Positions 37,083-46,082 of a stretch of 64,000 nt of DNA are shown here, one piece after another. Made by a program: the position numbers and the translations under genes. The notes under the pieces were generated by a model that saw only the letters and a list, made by a program, of their open reading frames with translations, ran no database searches and was not told the origin of the DNA. The first letter of the stretch is position 1; every line of letters starts with the position of its first letter. The DNA is from Leptospira bouyouniensis. GTDB lineage: Bacteria > Spirochaetota > Leptospiria > Leptospirales > Leptospiraceae. The stretch is from NCBI RefSeq assembly GCF_004769525.1, contig NZ_RQFT01000007.1, positions 124,001 through 188,000 of the forward strand. Direction: 5' to 3'.

Positions 37083-37735
37083 CAGACACCAAGTGCTCGC
37101 CTGATGAATTTCATAACTGCTTGGACAATGTCTTCATCTTTATCAAAAACATCATCCCCTAAATAGATTTTCATCCTTTCTTTATAGTATACGGTGGCAT
37201 AAGAGAATTGTAAGGACATAAAGATATTATCTAGTAAAAAAGCAGAAAGGTTACTATCCACATCCTTTTCAATTGTCCCTTCTTCCTTTGCCTTTTGAAT
37301 CAAATCAATATAACATTTTGCAGACAAAGATTCCAACTCACCTGACAGGCGCGTAATGAGTTCATAATTACTTTCTGTTGTCATTTCATTGTATAACCGG
37401 ATGATGTCTTGGTTTGTTCGAGAGTGAGTTTGGATGATCCGTACGATCTTTTCAATTTTACCAAAAAAATCCAAATCCATAGACAATACAGTTTCCAATG
37501 TTTTTTCCAATTGGGTGATGCCATAATCTACTACCGTAAGGAAAAAATCCTCTTTGGTTTCGAAATACTTATAAAGGGAACCAACACTGATCCCTGCTTT
37601 TTGGGCGATAGTATTGGTATTGGCACTGGTAAAACCGCGGTTGGCAAACTCAGAGATGGCGATGGATAAAATCCGTGTCCGTTTTTCTTCTGAAATCCGT
37701 TCGAAACTTTCGTTAAAATGTTTTGTGTCTGCCAT
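37079..37735 (-). CDS. TetR/AcrR-family transcriptional regulator
   Basis: About 218 residues from the second Met (37735). The N-terminal helix-turn-helix RILSIAISEFANRGFTSANT ... IAQKAGISVGSLYKYFETKEDFF is classical TetR. The C-terminal part is the helical ligand-binding and dimerisation domain. It lies between a convergent MFS gene and a divergent aminotransferase gene. Palindromes sharing GAGTGA half-sites lie upstream of both, one overlapping its own control region, so it is likely self-repressing. Confidence 0.95.
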   Translation of the reverse strand: MADTKHFNESFERISEEKRTRILSIAISEFANRGFTSANTNTIAQKAGISVGSLYKYFETKEDFFLTVVDYGITQLEKTLETVLSMDLDFFGKIEKIVRIIQTHSRTNQDIIRLYNEMTTESNYELITRLSGELESLSAKCYIDLIQKAKEEGTIEKDVDSNLSAFLLDNIFMSLQFSYATVYYKERMKIYLGDDVFDKDEDIVQAVMKFIRRALGVC

Positions 37736-37838
37736 ACCCATCCCCGACCTATAAATGAAAAAAGGCTGGATTTCTCAAGGAAATTGATCTGAATTTCCAG
37801 AGAATCCAAGAAACTTTCTAAATTTTAGAAATTCCTTC

Positions 37839-37870
37839 TTGACAATGAGTGATGACTCACTCATTGTCAA
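37839..37870 (+). promoter_or_regulatory. Divergent tetR/aminotransferase operator with embedded -35 boxes
   Basis: The arms TTGACAATGAGTGA and TCACTCATTGTCAA pair perfectly over 14 bases around TGAC. Each arm begins with TTGACA, a consensus -35 hexamer, one per strand, so bound repressor would block both divergent promoters. The inner core is nearly identical to the 16-base palindrome at 35725-35740. A further AT-rich repeat (TTTCTAAA / TTTAGAAA, 37815-37831) lies on the tetR side. Confidence 0.7.
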
Positions 37871-37901
37871 GTCAAAAGAACCCTGACGAGGAAACAATCG
37901 T

Positions 37902-39368
37902 ATGGCCACAGGCTTTTCCATCAACGAATACCCAAACGTAGAACAAACCTACAAAGACTTACGGAAATTAGTTTCCTTACCGATCCGTTCCATTCGCAAA
38001 AATGAAATGGAGAACATCATCCAAAACTATTTTGAAAAAAAATGCAGCAAGTCCAAAGCCATGATCACGAAGGCTTCGGAATACATCCCGGGCGGTGTCC
38101 AACACAACTTATCCTTTAATTTCCCGTTTCCATTAGTCTTCACCAAGGCAGCAGGTGCGTATCTTTATGATTTGGATGGAAACAAATACATCGACTTCTT
38201 ACAAGCTGGTGGACCCACAGTCCTTGGAAGTAACCCCACGAGCGTTCGTAAAAAAGTCATCGAACTATTGGATTCCACAGGTCCTGTGACAGGGCTCTTC
38301 CATGAATACGAATACAAACTTGCAGAAAAAATTGTCGAACTTGTTCCTTCTGTGGAAATGTTTCGCATGTTAGGTTCCGGAACAGAAGCTTGTATGGCTT
38401 CCATTCGAGTGGCAAGGCTTGCCACGAAAAAGAAAAACATCGTCAAGATGGGAGGAGCCTACCATGGATGGAGTGACCAACTTGCTTATGGTTTACGTAT
38501 CCCAGGTACAAGGCATTTTGAAGCCAATGGTGTTCCAAGATCGATCTTTAAATACACACAAGAATTTTATCCGAACGATTTGAACTCACTTGAATCTGTC
38601 CTGAAACGAAATCGTTTCTTTGGAGGAACTGCAGCTGTCCTCATCGAACCAGTTGGCCCTGAAAGTGGAACAAGACCTCTTGATCTCAATTTTAATCAAG
38701 GAGTGAGAGAACTTTGTAACAAATACGGAGCCCTTCTCATCTTTGATGAAGTGGTAACCGCATTCCGAATTGGACTTAGTGGTGCTCAAGGTTATTTTGG
38801 TGTGGACCCTGACCTCACTGTCTTTGGTAAGGTTGTTGCTGGTGGGTATCCATCTGCAGGTGGTCTTGGTGGAAAAAAAGAATACATGAAGTATGTATCT
38901 GCCGGATTACAGACAGGAACCAAAAAAGCGTTAATCGGAGGAACCATGGCAGCAAACCCACTTAGCTCCCTTGCCGGTTACTTTACGTTATGCGAAATGG
39001 AAAAAACAAAGGCATGTGAAAAATCAGGAAGAGCCGGCGACAGACTTACGAAAGGTCTACAAAAACTCATCAAAAAATACGATTTACCCTTTGTTGCCTT
39101 CAACCAAGGATCCATTTGCCACTTAGAGACCGTTGGTACAATGTTACTCGATATCGATATCAAAAAGTTCTGGACCATCAAAAAAACCATTGCAGAAGCA
39201 CACAAACGGAAACATGCGATGGAAGAAATGGGAGCCGCTTATATGTCGGAAGGTCTTGTTACCTTAGCGGGAAGTCGTTTGTACACCAGTGCCTCTGATA
39301 CAGATGAAGTGATTGATGATGCTTTGAAACGTTTTGACAGAGTCTTCCAAAAAGTGGAAGGGGTTTAA
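37902..39368 (+). CDS. Class III aminotransferase (GSA aminotransferase-like)
   Basis: A 488-residue PLP enzyme. After an N-terminal extension of about 60 residues, SEYIPGGVQHNL and GAYLYDLDGNKYIDFLQAGGP begin the aminotransferase fold, as in glutamate-1-semialdehyde aminomutases. GSGTEACMASIRVAR, GAYHGWSDQ, LLIFDEVVTAFR and FGKVVAGGYPSAGG follow; the PLP lysine is about Lys310. It is longer than HemL, and the extension argues against housekeeping heme synthesis. Control by the divergent TetR gene through the 37839-37870 operator is likely. The substrate is unknown. Confidence 0.88.
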   Translation: MATGFSINEYPNVEQTYKDLRKLVSLPIRSIRKNEMENIIQNYFEKKCSKSKAMITKASEYIPGGVQHNLSFNFPFPLVFTKAAGAYLYDLDGNKYIDFLQAGGPTVLGSNPTSVRKKVIELLDSTGPVTGLFHEYEYKLAEKIVELVPSVEMFRMLGSGTEACMASIRVARLATKKKNIVKMGGAYHGWSDQLAYGLRIPGTRHFEANGVPRSIFKYTQEFYPNDLNSLESVLKRNRFFGGTAAVLIEPVGPESGTRPLDLNFNQGVRELCNKYGALLIFDEVVTAFRIGLSGAQGYFGVDPDLTVFGKVVAGGYPSAGGLGGKKEYMKYVSAGLQTGTKKALIGGTMAANPLSSLAGYFTLCEMEKTKACEKSGRAGDRLTKGLQKLIKKYDLPFVAFNQGSICHLETVGTMLLDIDIKKFWTIKKTIAEAHKRKHAMEEMGAAYMSEGLVTLAGSRLYTSASDTDEVIDDALKRFDRVFQKVEGV

Positions 39369-39673
39369 GAAAACAATCAACTGACAACAATCTTTTTGAT
39401 TCTCAAATGAGATCAAAAATTTCTAGAAATTTTGAAAGGTTGGTAACAAGGCTCACATTCGTAAGCCTTGTTCAGTCATAGTGTAGAGTATTTTTTCTAC
39501 ATCTTTCATTTCGTTATATTGCCTTCCAGTGGGCGAACCCTTTGGTTTACCGGTCCACGTAGTCTTTTGGAAGATGACTCTCGATCAGCAATTCCCACCT
39601 TCTCCTCGAAAAGTACTTGTACAATTCAGGGAATCCATGGCATTATGTCTCAAATCTCGACGAGGCCCGAACT
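39369..39673 (+). other. 305-base intergenic region between aminotransferase gene and fliF
   Basis: No convincing gene is seen here; short frames lack coding character. It begins with terminator-like repeats: TTTTTGAT to ATCAAAAA with a bulge (about 39393-39419), the perfect 18-base palindrome AAAATTTCTAGAAATTTT (39416-39433), and AACAAGGCT / AGCCTTGTT (39445-39472). The last 200 bases have no strong promoter match that I can defend but must include the fliF control region. Confidence 0.6.
39445..39472 (+). terminator. Hairpin downstream of the aminotransferase gene
   Basis: AACAAGGCT and AGCCTTGTT form a nine-base stem around a ten-base loop. With the AT-rich palindrome just before it, this looks like the end of the aminotransferase transcript, although the U-run is short. 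Confidence 0.5.
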
Positions 39674-41374
39674 ATGCCTGAACCACTGCAAAAGATCATC
39701 GATAATCTAAAAGAATTATTCAACAAACTCGACAAAACCAAAAAAATGATTTTGGCTGGGGTGCTTGCAGTGGTAGTGGTGGCCATCATCATCCTCTCCA
39801 ATGTCTCTTCCCAAAGGAACCGAGTGGTTCTTTTCAAAGACTTGGATTCCAAAGACTTCTCAGAAGTCACAAAAAAATTAGATGCCCTTGGGTATTCCTA
39901 TGGTTCTAGCGAAACAAGCGTCATCACTGTGGATCCAGAACAAAGGCAAGAGATTGTTACGAAACTTGCGCAAGAAAATTTAATCCCTGCTGGTGTCACT
40001 GGTTGGGAACTCTTTGATATTGAAAAATTCACAGAAACTCAATTTGACAAAGATATCAAAAAGTATAGGGCTCTCAAAGGTGCGATTGAAAAGTCGCTTA
40101 ACACCTTACGTCCCATTGAAAAAGCAGATGTAAACATTGCGATCCCTGAAGGTGATTTGTTTGAATCCAATTCCTATCCAGTCAAAGCAAGTGTGATCTT
40201 ACATTTCCGACCAGGTGTGGAAGGTATTAGTAAAAAAGAGATCAAAGGGATTGTGAACTTAGTCGCAAGAGCCGTTCCCAAACTCAAACCAGAAAACGTA
40301 AGTGTTGCCGATCCCGACGGAAAAATCATTTCTGATTTTGAAGAAGACTTAGAAAAAGAAAGATTAGAACTACGAATCGTTCAAGAAAAATTACGAATCG
40401 AAGAAGAAGAACGTGTTAAACGCCTCATTGATATCCGCAATACCTTACGTTGGTATTTGGGTGGAGAAGACAGAGTGGATATCACTCGGTTTGAATATTC
40501 CTTTAACTGGGACCAAGAATCCTTAACTGAAAACGAAGTATTACCAGTAGTTGCAGAAGAAGATAACCCAGATACTCCATATAACGAACGTAAATTGGTG
40601 GATGGCTATTCCTTAAAAGTATCTTCGAAAGAAACTAAAGAATCTTTTAAAGGGAGAGGGTTTACACCAGATGGTCCAGCAGGAACTGAGCCAAACCTTC
40701 CTCCAGGTTATAAAGATACTGATTACCAAAAAGCAGAGTATTCGAAAGACGAAAATATCAATAACTACGAATTCAACAAACGAGTCAAAGACATCAAACG
40801 CCAACCTTGGAAAATTGAAAAGATTGGTTTGTCTGTCGTTGTGGATGGAGTTTGGGAACGCAAAGAACGAGAAGATGGTTTGGGATATGATCGTAAGTAC
40901 ATCCCTGTTGCAGAACCAGACCTAAAACTCATTCGTAAAAATTTGGAAGCAGCGATTGGATACACTCGTTCCCGCGGTGACCAAATCAGTGTGATCACAA
41001 TTCCAAAGGATAGAACCGAACAATTCCGTTTGGAAGATGAAGAATTCCAAAGACAACGTGCGATCCGCAATATGGTGATCGCATCCCTTGTGATTCTGAT
41101 TTTACTCATCCTTGCCATTTTAGTGTATCGTGCGATCAAAAAAGAAATCGCAAGAAGAAGAAGACTCAGAGAAGAAGAACTTGCTGCCCAACAACAGATG
41201 ATGAGGGAAGCAGCACTCCGTGTGATGGACGAAGGGGGAGCAGAGGTCGAACTCTCCCTCGACGAAAAACTCAGACGAGAGCTTCTCGAAAACGCTATCA
41301 ACCTAGCGAAAGAAAAACCAGAGGATGTGGCTCAGTTATTACGCACATGGCTTGCTGAAGAAGAACAAACTTAA
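39674..41374 (+). CDS. fliF: Flagellar MS-ring protein FliF
   Basis: About 566 residues from the ATG at 39674, which has GAGG eight bases upstream; the longer TTG frame is not needed. There is an N-terminal membrane segment ([19 protein letters not shown]), the periplasmic ring-building domain with [19 protein letters not shown], a variable loop, and a second membrane segment ([19 protein letters not shown]). The tail ending in [18 protein letters not shown] is the FliG-binding site. It is separated from flgBC-fliE by about 9.7 kb, and no fliG follows; the next gene is on the opposite strand. Confidence 0.96.
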   Translation: MPEPLQKIIDNLKELFNKLDKTKKMILAGVLAVVVVAIIILSNVSSQRNRVVLFKDLDSKDFSEVTKKLDALGYSYGSSETSVITVDPEQRQEIVTKLAQENLIPAGVTGWELFDIEKFTETQFDKDIKKYRALKGAIEKSLNTLRPIEKADVNIAIPEGDLFESNSYPVKASVILHFRPGVEGISKKEIKGIVNLVARAVPKLKPENVSVADPDGKIISDFEEDLEKERLELRIVQEKLRIEEEERVKRLIDIRNTLRWYLGGEDRVDITRFEYSFNWDQESLTENEVLPVVAEEDNPDTPYNERKLVDGYSLKVSSKETKESFKGRGFTPDGPAGTEPNLPPGYKDTDYQKAEYSKDENINNYEFNKRVKDIKRQPWKIEKIGLSVVVDGVWERKEREDGLGYDRKYIPVAEPDLKLIRKNLEAAIGYTRSRGDQISVITIPKDRTEQFRLEDEEFQRQRAIRNMVIASLVILILLILAILVYRAIKKEIARRRRLREEELAAQQQMMREAALRVMDEGGAEVELSLDEKLRRELLENAINLAKEKPEDVAQLLRTWLAEEEQT

Positions 41375-41376
41375 GT

Positions 41377-41404
41377 TAGTTGATATTTTAATTAATTTCA
41401 ACTA
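41377..41404. terminator. Bidirectional terminator candidate between fliF and the cyclase gene
   Basis: TAGTTGA and TCAACTA form a seven-base stem with an AT-rich loop between two convergent genes, overlapping the stop codon of the cyclase gene. Weak. Confidence 0.35.
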
Positions 41405-43963
41405 GGATTCTTTTTTCCACCGAATATTGGCACCACGAGAAATCCGCGCATACACTTCTCGGAAATATTGGTTTGGTGCCTTACCATCAGGGTCTTGCGA
41501 ATAACGAGGCCTTAGGCGGTGGACAAAATACATATCCAAATCACCTTTATTTTTCCCATGAATTTTCCCTCTATATTCTGTTTCAAAAAAGTACTTCACA
41601 AGTTCATAGGTATCTTTAGAAACATTGATTTTTCCTGTTTCCCCACCTGATTCCATGCGAGATGCGGTATTCACCGTATCACCCCAAATGTCGTATGCAA
41701 ATTTAAACCGACCGACAACACCCGCAACCACAGGACCTGTATGGATTCCCAAACGTAATTCCCAAAATGGAAGGTTTAACGCAGATTTGATTTCCTTTAA
41801 TTGATTCATAAAACTTTGGATTTCCAAAGCCGCCAAACAAGCGTCAATGGCGCTAGTTCTGTTTTCAACAGGTAGACCACCGGCACACATATAACTATCG
41901 CCGATGGTTTTTAGTTTCTCCAAATTATTACGCAAGATGATTTCATCAAATTGTGTGAAACAAGCATCAAGTTCCTCGATTAAACTTTGTTCATCCATAC
42001 CTTCAGCAACTCTCGTAAAACCTTTGAAGTCAGTGAATAATACAGTCGCGTTTTCAAAACGTACGGGATTCACACTTCCTTTGGTTTTTAGTTCTTGTGC
42101 CACTTTATATGGCAAAATATTTAACAAAAGTTTTTCGGATTCTTCTCTTGCTTCTTCCGCTTTGTCTTGGGCAATGAGTGCTTTTTCTCTTTCTTCATCC
42201 GCTTTTTGTTTTTCCAAATCTAAGAGAAAATAACTTATATCAAGTTCTTCTGCGAGAGGCCTCGACATGATATAAACTACCAAATAATTAAAAAGAACCA
42301 GTGGCAATACAATCATCGTAAGATGGAATGCAGATTCCCCGACTCCGTATTGTTCTCGGATCAAAGGAAAATACAAAATTGCTGCGATCGCCATGGTGAT
42401 GAGGCCAAGGTTTGCTAACCTCTGGCTGAGCTGGATGGTTCGTCCCTCTAGAGACAAAGCACCATGCCTTAAGACCGCATAACCAAGTAAAAACGCTGGA
42501 ATAAACTGAAAATCAGCAATGGGGTAAATGGGAATTCCATGACTCGGTAACAAAGCTGCAAGCAGTAAAAGCGCAGACAATAAAAAGGAACCAATGATCC
42601 ATTTGGATGCAAAATTGATATAACCTTTATTTCGTATGAACGTGAATAAGACTAAGACAAGGGCGATGGCACCATTTGCGCCAACGAGTAATTCAGCTGG
42701 GCCACCATGATGCACCCTAGACCACGGATAATCAAAGTATCCAACAAATAAATAGGGAGATGGAGCTAAAATGGCCGCAGTGATGCATAAGAAATCAATC
42801 CCTTGTAACCAAACAGGAGATTTCTGACCAATGGCTTCAAATACAAGCCTCACCATGATGCTAGGGGCAAAGGCAAAAGCGACAAAAGTCATTTGTGAAA
42901 TACGAAGTTGTACTACATACGAAATGTTTAACTTAAGTGGAACCGATTGGATTACATAAAATCCAGTGAGAATGAGTGCAAAGGCACAAAGTTGGTTGAT
43001 CCTTGCCGATGGATTGGCACCTGCTACTATGATCGATAAAAATACGGCACCAAACACCGATATAACGGGAGGAATTCCCCATGGATACCATTTAGCTGAT
43101 TCGTAAGCATTTGGTGAAAGACCAAACGAAACACCAAAAGAGATAAAAATCAAAACAAAGGAAAGTAGAGCGAATAAAAAATAAAACATTCCATTCTTTT
43201 GGAATAGAAGTTCATTTACATCAAAAAAATCGGAGCGAAACACTCCATAGGCAACAAGTAACATTGGAATGAATAAAAAGAATCCACCAGGATACACTTT
43301 AAATCCTAAGATACTTGGTGCATTTAAGGTTGTGAGCAAAAATAATAAATTCACACCATGAAAAAGTGTTAGATGATAGTGTTTGCGAATGTATTGGTAA
43401 TGTTTGATAAAGGAAGGAAGAATGAGTAAAAAATAACCTAGTGGTGCAAGGATCCCCCAAGGCCTGACAAAGGCACTACCTCGTGGGTATTTACCAAATG
43501 GAAATTCAAAAACTGTGGTTTCAAATCCTTTTCCTAATATAACACCTAAATACAAAACGAAACTGGCAAACCAACATACATAAGAATAGTATAATAATAG
43601 TTTGCTTTGTTTCCCTGTCATGTGATAGGCAAGGTAAAATGCAGTTGGTGCAAGAGGAGCAACTAAGAAATACAATAGATCATTCCAAAGAACAAGTGTT
43701 TCCACATCTTGGATCCAAGCTCTCGTTGTTAAAACTAGTCCCACACACCCAAAACTAATAAAAGAAATGGTTAAGTTCAGATGAAAATAACGATTATCTT
43801 CTTTTGATTTACGAAACTTTTGAAAGGCAAAATAACTTAAAAATAATCCAACAACAAAGGTGAGAATTCCAGGTGCACCATAAGGAATTTGATACCAAAA
43901 ATATTCCCAATTGGATATAACCCCCTCTGGTTTTTCAAAATAAATTAGAGAATATGAATCCAT
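41402..43963 (-). CDS. Membrane adenylate cyclase (class III) with large sensor region
   Basis: An 853-residue protein. Residues about 1-570 hold some sixteen hydrophobic segments. They appear to be two copies of a 7TM histidine-kinase-type sensor: VAYGVFRSDFFDVNELL (about 237-253) and LGYAVLRHGALSLEG (about 493-507) occupy the same place in each half. A coiled-coil signalling helix (580-612) leads to the cyclase domain. FTDFKGFT binds metal, LKTIGDSYM and YDIWGDTVNTASRM carry the Lys/Asp adenine-selective residues and the transition-state Asn/Arg. It should make cAMP in response to a membrane or periplasmic cue. Confidence 0.93.
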   Translation of the reverse strand: MDSYSLIYFEKPEGVISNWEYFWYQIPYGAPGILTFVVGLFLSYFAFQKFRKSKEDNRYFHLNLTISFISFGCVGLVLTTRAWIQDVETLVLWNDLLYFLVAPLAPTAFYLAYHMTGKQSKLLLYYSYVCWFASFVLYLGVILGKGFETTVFEFPFGKYPRGSAFVRPWGILAPLGYFLLILPSFIKHYQYIRKHYHLTLFHGVNLLFLLTTLNAPSILGFKVYPGGFFLFIPMLLVAYGVFRSDFFDVNELLFQKNGMFYFLFALLSFVLIFISFGVSFGLSPNAYESAKWYPWGIPPVISVFGAVFLSIIVAGANPSARINQLCAFALILTGFYVIQSVPLKLNISYVVQLRISQMTFVAFAFAPSIMVRLVFEAIGQKSPVWLQGIDFLCITAAILAPSPYLFVGYFDYPWSRVHHGGPAELLVGANGAIALVLVLFTFIRNKGYINFASKWIIGSFLLSALLLLAALLPSHGIPIYPIADFQFIPAFLLGYAVLRHGALSLEGRTIQLSQRLANLGLITMAIAAILYFPLIREQYGVGESAFHLTMIVLPLVLFNYLVVYIMSRPLAEELDISYFLLDLEKQKADEEREKALIAQDKAEEAREESEKLLLNILPYKVAQELKTKGSVNPVRFENATVLFTDFKGFTRVAEGMDEQSLIEELDACFTQFDEIILRNNLEKLKTIGDSYMCAGGLPVENRTSAIDACLAALEIQSFMNQLKEIKSALNLPFWELRLGIHTGPVVAGVVGRFKFAYDIWGDTVNTASRMESGGETGKINVSKDTYELVKYFFETEYRGKIHGKNKGDLDMYFVHRLRPRYSQDPDGKAPNQYFREVYARISRGANIRWKKES

Positions 43964-44040
43964 CCTTTATAAGATCGGCTTTGAAATATTGAGAAAATAG
44001 CAAATTCTTCTATTTGACTCACTTCCTAAAATATTGTGCT

Positions 44041-44937
44041 ATGTCGGATATGTTAGATCTCAATTTCCCAAAAAAGAACGCAACAGAATGGTTGGCAGCA
44101 GGAAAGTTTTTTGAATTCAAAAAATTCCAAATCTTTTACATACAAGAAGGCAGAGGGCAAAACTTAATCCTACTCCATGGATTCCCGACTTCCTCGTGGG
44201 ATTACTCAAAAATCTTCAATGGATTAACACGATATTTCAATACGTTCGCTATTGATTTTTTAGGTTTTGGTTATTCATCAAAACCCACCAAACATACATA
44301 TACGCTTATGGAACAAACCGATATCATTGAACATTTCATTGAAAAAAATGCACTCAAACGAGTAAAATTTGTTTTTCATGATTACGCAGTGAGTGTAGGA
44401 CAAGAAATTCTAGCAAGGCATTTAGAACGTAAAGATCGAAAGTATGAAATTGATGGCGCTGTATTTTTTAATGGAGGACTATTTCCCCATTTACATAGAC
44501 CTACATTCAAACAAAAACTTCTCGCCACACCTTTCTTAGGTGCTTTTCTTGCTAGGTTTTATGATGAAAAAAAGTTTGGTGTTGCGTTTAGTGATGTATT
44601 TGGAAAAAATACAAAACCTACAGAAAAAGAAATTTCAGTTTTATGGAAACTAATCACTTATCCTAGTAAAATACTTATCCCTCATAAACTTCTCAAGTAT
44701 ATCCCAGAAAGAAGATTGCACGGTGATCGTTGGAAAAATGCTCTTCTCCAAACAGAAGTCCCACTCTTATTCATCAACGGTGGCGAAGACCCAGTGAGTG
44801 GAAGCCATTTGGCCGATGAAATTGAAAGACTTCCGATCAAAAACAAAAAATTAATTCGGTGGCCAAACATCGGGCATTACCCTATGTGGGAAAATCCAGA
44901 AGAAAGTTTTAAAGAAATTTATGAGTTTCTAAAATAA
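44041..44937 (+). CDS. Alpha/beta hydrolase (MEST/haloalkane dehalogenase-like)
   Basis: About 298 residues from the ATG at 44041; a TTG nine codons upstream is possible. LILLHGFPTSSWDY is the oxyanion region, and VFHDYAVSVGQEILARH is the nucleophile elbow with Asp instead of Ser, as in epoxide hydrolases, dehalogenases and the MEST branch. NGGEDPVSG and NIGHYPMWENPEE provide the acid and His. It is divergent from the adenylate cyclase gene and stands alone. The substrate is unknown. Confidence 0.88.
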   Translation: MSDMLDLNFPKKNATEWLAAGKFFEFKKFQIFYIQEGRGQNLILLHGFPTSSWDYSKIFNGLTRYFNTFAIDFLGFGYSSKPTKHTYTLMEQTDIIEHFIEKNALKRVKFVFHDYAVSVGQEILARHLERKDRKYEIDGAVFFNGGLFPHLHRPTFKQKLLATPFLGAFLARFYDEKKFGVAFSDVFGKNTKPTEKEISVLWKLITYPSKILIPHKLLKYIPERRLHGDRWKNALLQTEVPLLFINGGEDPVSGSHLADEIERLPIKNKKLIRWPNIGHYPMWENPEESFKEIYEFLK

Positions 44938-45035
44938 CCCAATAATTGCTAATTCATTTACATATGAAAATTTGAAAATGGATCCAACCCAAACTTTGGA
45001 AAATTGAGATCCTAGTTTAACAGTTGTAAAATGAA

Positions 45036-46082
45036 TTAAGATCGATCAGATGGATTAGGGGTTGGTCCTTCCATCCCTGTTCCATCATCTGTTGGATCCG
45101 AATCAATGTTTTGTTCTTTTACTTTATATCGAATTTCAATTTTTTCAGGACTAATTTGAAGGATTTCAATCCCTTTTAAATCTTTGTTTTTTATAACCCT
45201 AACTTTTGCTACTTGTGGTTGGAGTTCTGGAATGATTTTATTTTTGATGGGGTCAAAGATATAATTACATGGGACTTGGGCAGTTATGCCTGTTAGGATT
45301 TGAGCAGACCGAATTGGTTTTAAAGAAAAATAACGAATCGCAACTTGTTCTTCTGATAATTCCGCATCTAATTTTGGATCCAAACCAGAACAAACAATAG
45401 GAATTCCAGCGGCAGTTTGTTCCCCTGTTTTATAAGAAAGGGGAATGATATTAACATTCACAGTTACATCTCTCGAACCGAGAACTCCTACTCCTTTTGG
45501 AAGCTCTGGAATTTTTACAGTTTTAGCAAATGGTTCCTTTCGATCGACAAGTGAAATTTCAGGTAACACTACTTTGTTGATTTTTTCTAAGTCTTGAGGT
45601 TTCCCACTAAGGGTAACCTTTTGAGGACTAAGGATTTGTGTCAGCTTTTCAAAGTTTGCTGGAGGATTCCCTTCAAACACAACTTCTAACGGAACAACCT
45701 TTAAACCTCTAGATTCAATTTCAACAGGGACTGTTTTTTTTAACTTTGTAACCTTAACTCCACTCGGTACACCCACAATTTTTTTAATAGGAACTTCTGT
45801 GACACCTAACTGAACATCTTCAGGATCAATCACTGCTTTCATAAATTGCGAATAATAGTTTACTACGTCTTTTAAACCTTCCACACGCACAGGAATGGTT
45901 TTTTCAGGATTTTTCGAGTAACTCAAATTACCGGATAACTTTGGATAGTCGATCGGTACATTGACAGTTTTGATTAATACTTTCGAGTTTTGCAAATTTA
46001 CATAAAAAATACTCGCAACGATAAGGGAAATTAACTTTGCCTTCCAGTTACGAACCATTTTGCCAAATAATTTCAAAATCAT
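45036..46082 (-). CDS. YbbR-domain protein (CdaR-like)
   Basis: A 348-residue protein with one N-terminal membrane segment (LISLIVASIFYVNLQ) followed by several YbbR repeats, short beta domains with patterns such as IPVRVEGLKDVVNYYSQFMKAVIDPEDV and VPLEVVFEGNPPANFEKLTQILSPQKVTLSGKPQDLEKI. In Firmicutes CdaR binds and tunes the c-di-AMP synthase CdaA. Here it overlaps the cdaA stop by four bases, so the same partnership is expected. The C terminus is Pro/Gly/Asp-rich. Confidence 0.88.
   Translation of the reverse strand: MILKLFGKMVRNWKAKLISLIVASIFYVNLQNSKVLIKTVNVPIDYPKLSGNLSYSKNPEKTIPVRVEGLKDVVNYYSQFMKAVIDPEDVQLGVTEVPIKKIVGVPSGVKVTKLKKTVPVEIESRGLKVVPLEVVFEGNPPANFEKLTQILSPQKVTLSGKPQDLEKINKVVLPEISLVDRKEPFAKTVKIPELPKGVGVLGSRDVTVNVNIIPLSYKTGEQTAAGIPIVCSGLDPKLDAELSEEQVAIRYFSLKPIRSAQILTGITAQVPCNYIFDPIKNKIIPELQPQVAKVRVIKNKDLKGIEILQISPEKIEIRYKVKEQNIDSDPTDDGTGMEGPTPNPSDRS

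Noticed and set aside
39411..39472. Clustered palindromes as a possible CRISPR or repeat array
   Set aside because: The repeats differ in sequence and there is no regular spacing; transcription termination explains them better.
40765..41301. 178-residue Ser/Arg-rich frame antisense to fliF
   Set aside because: Composition is that of the reverse complement of a Glu/Arg-rich coding region; fliF is certain.
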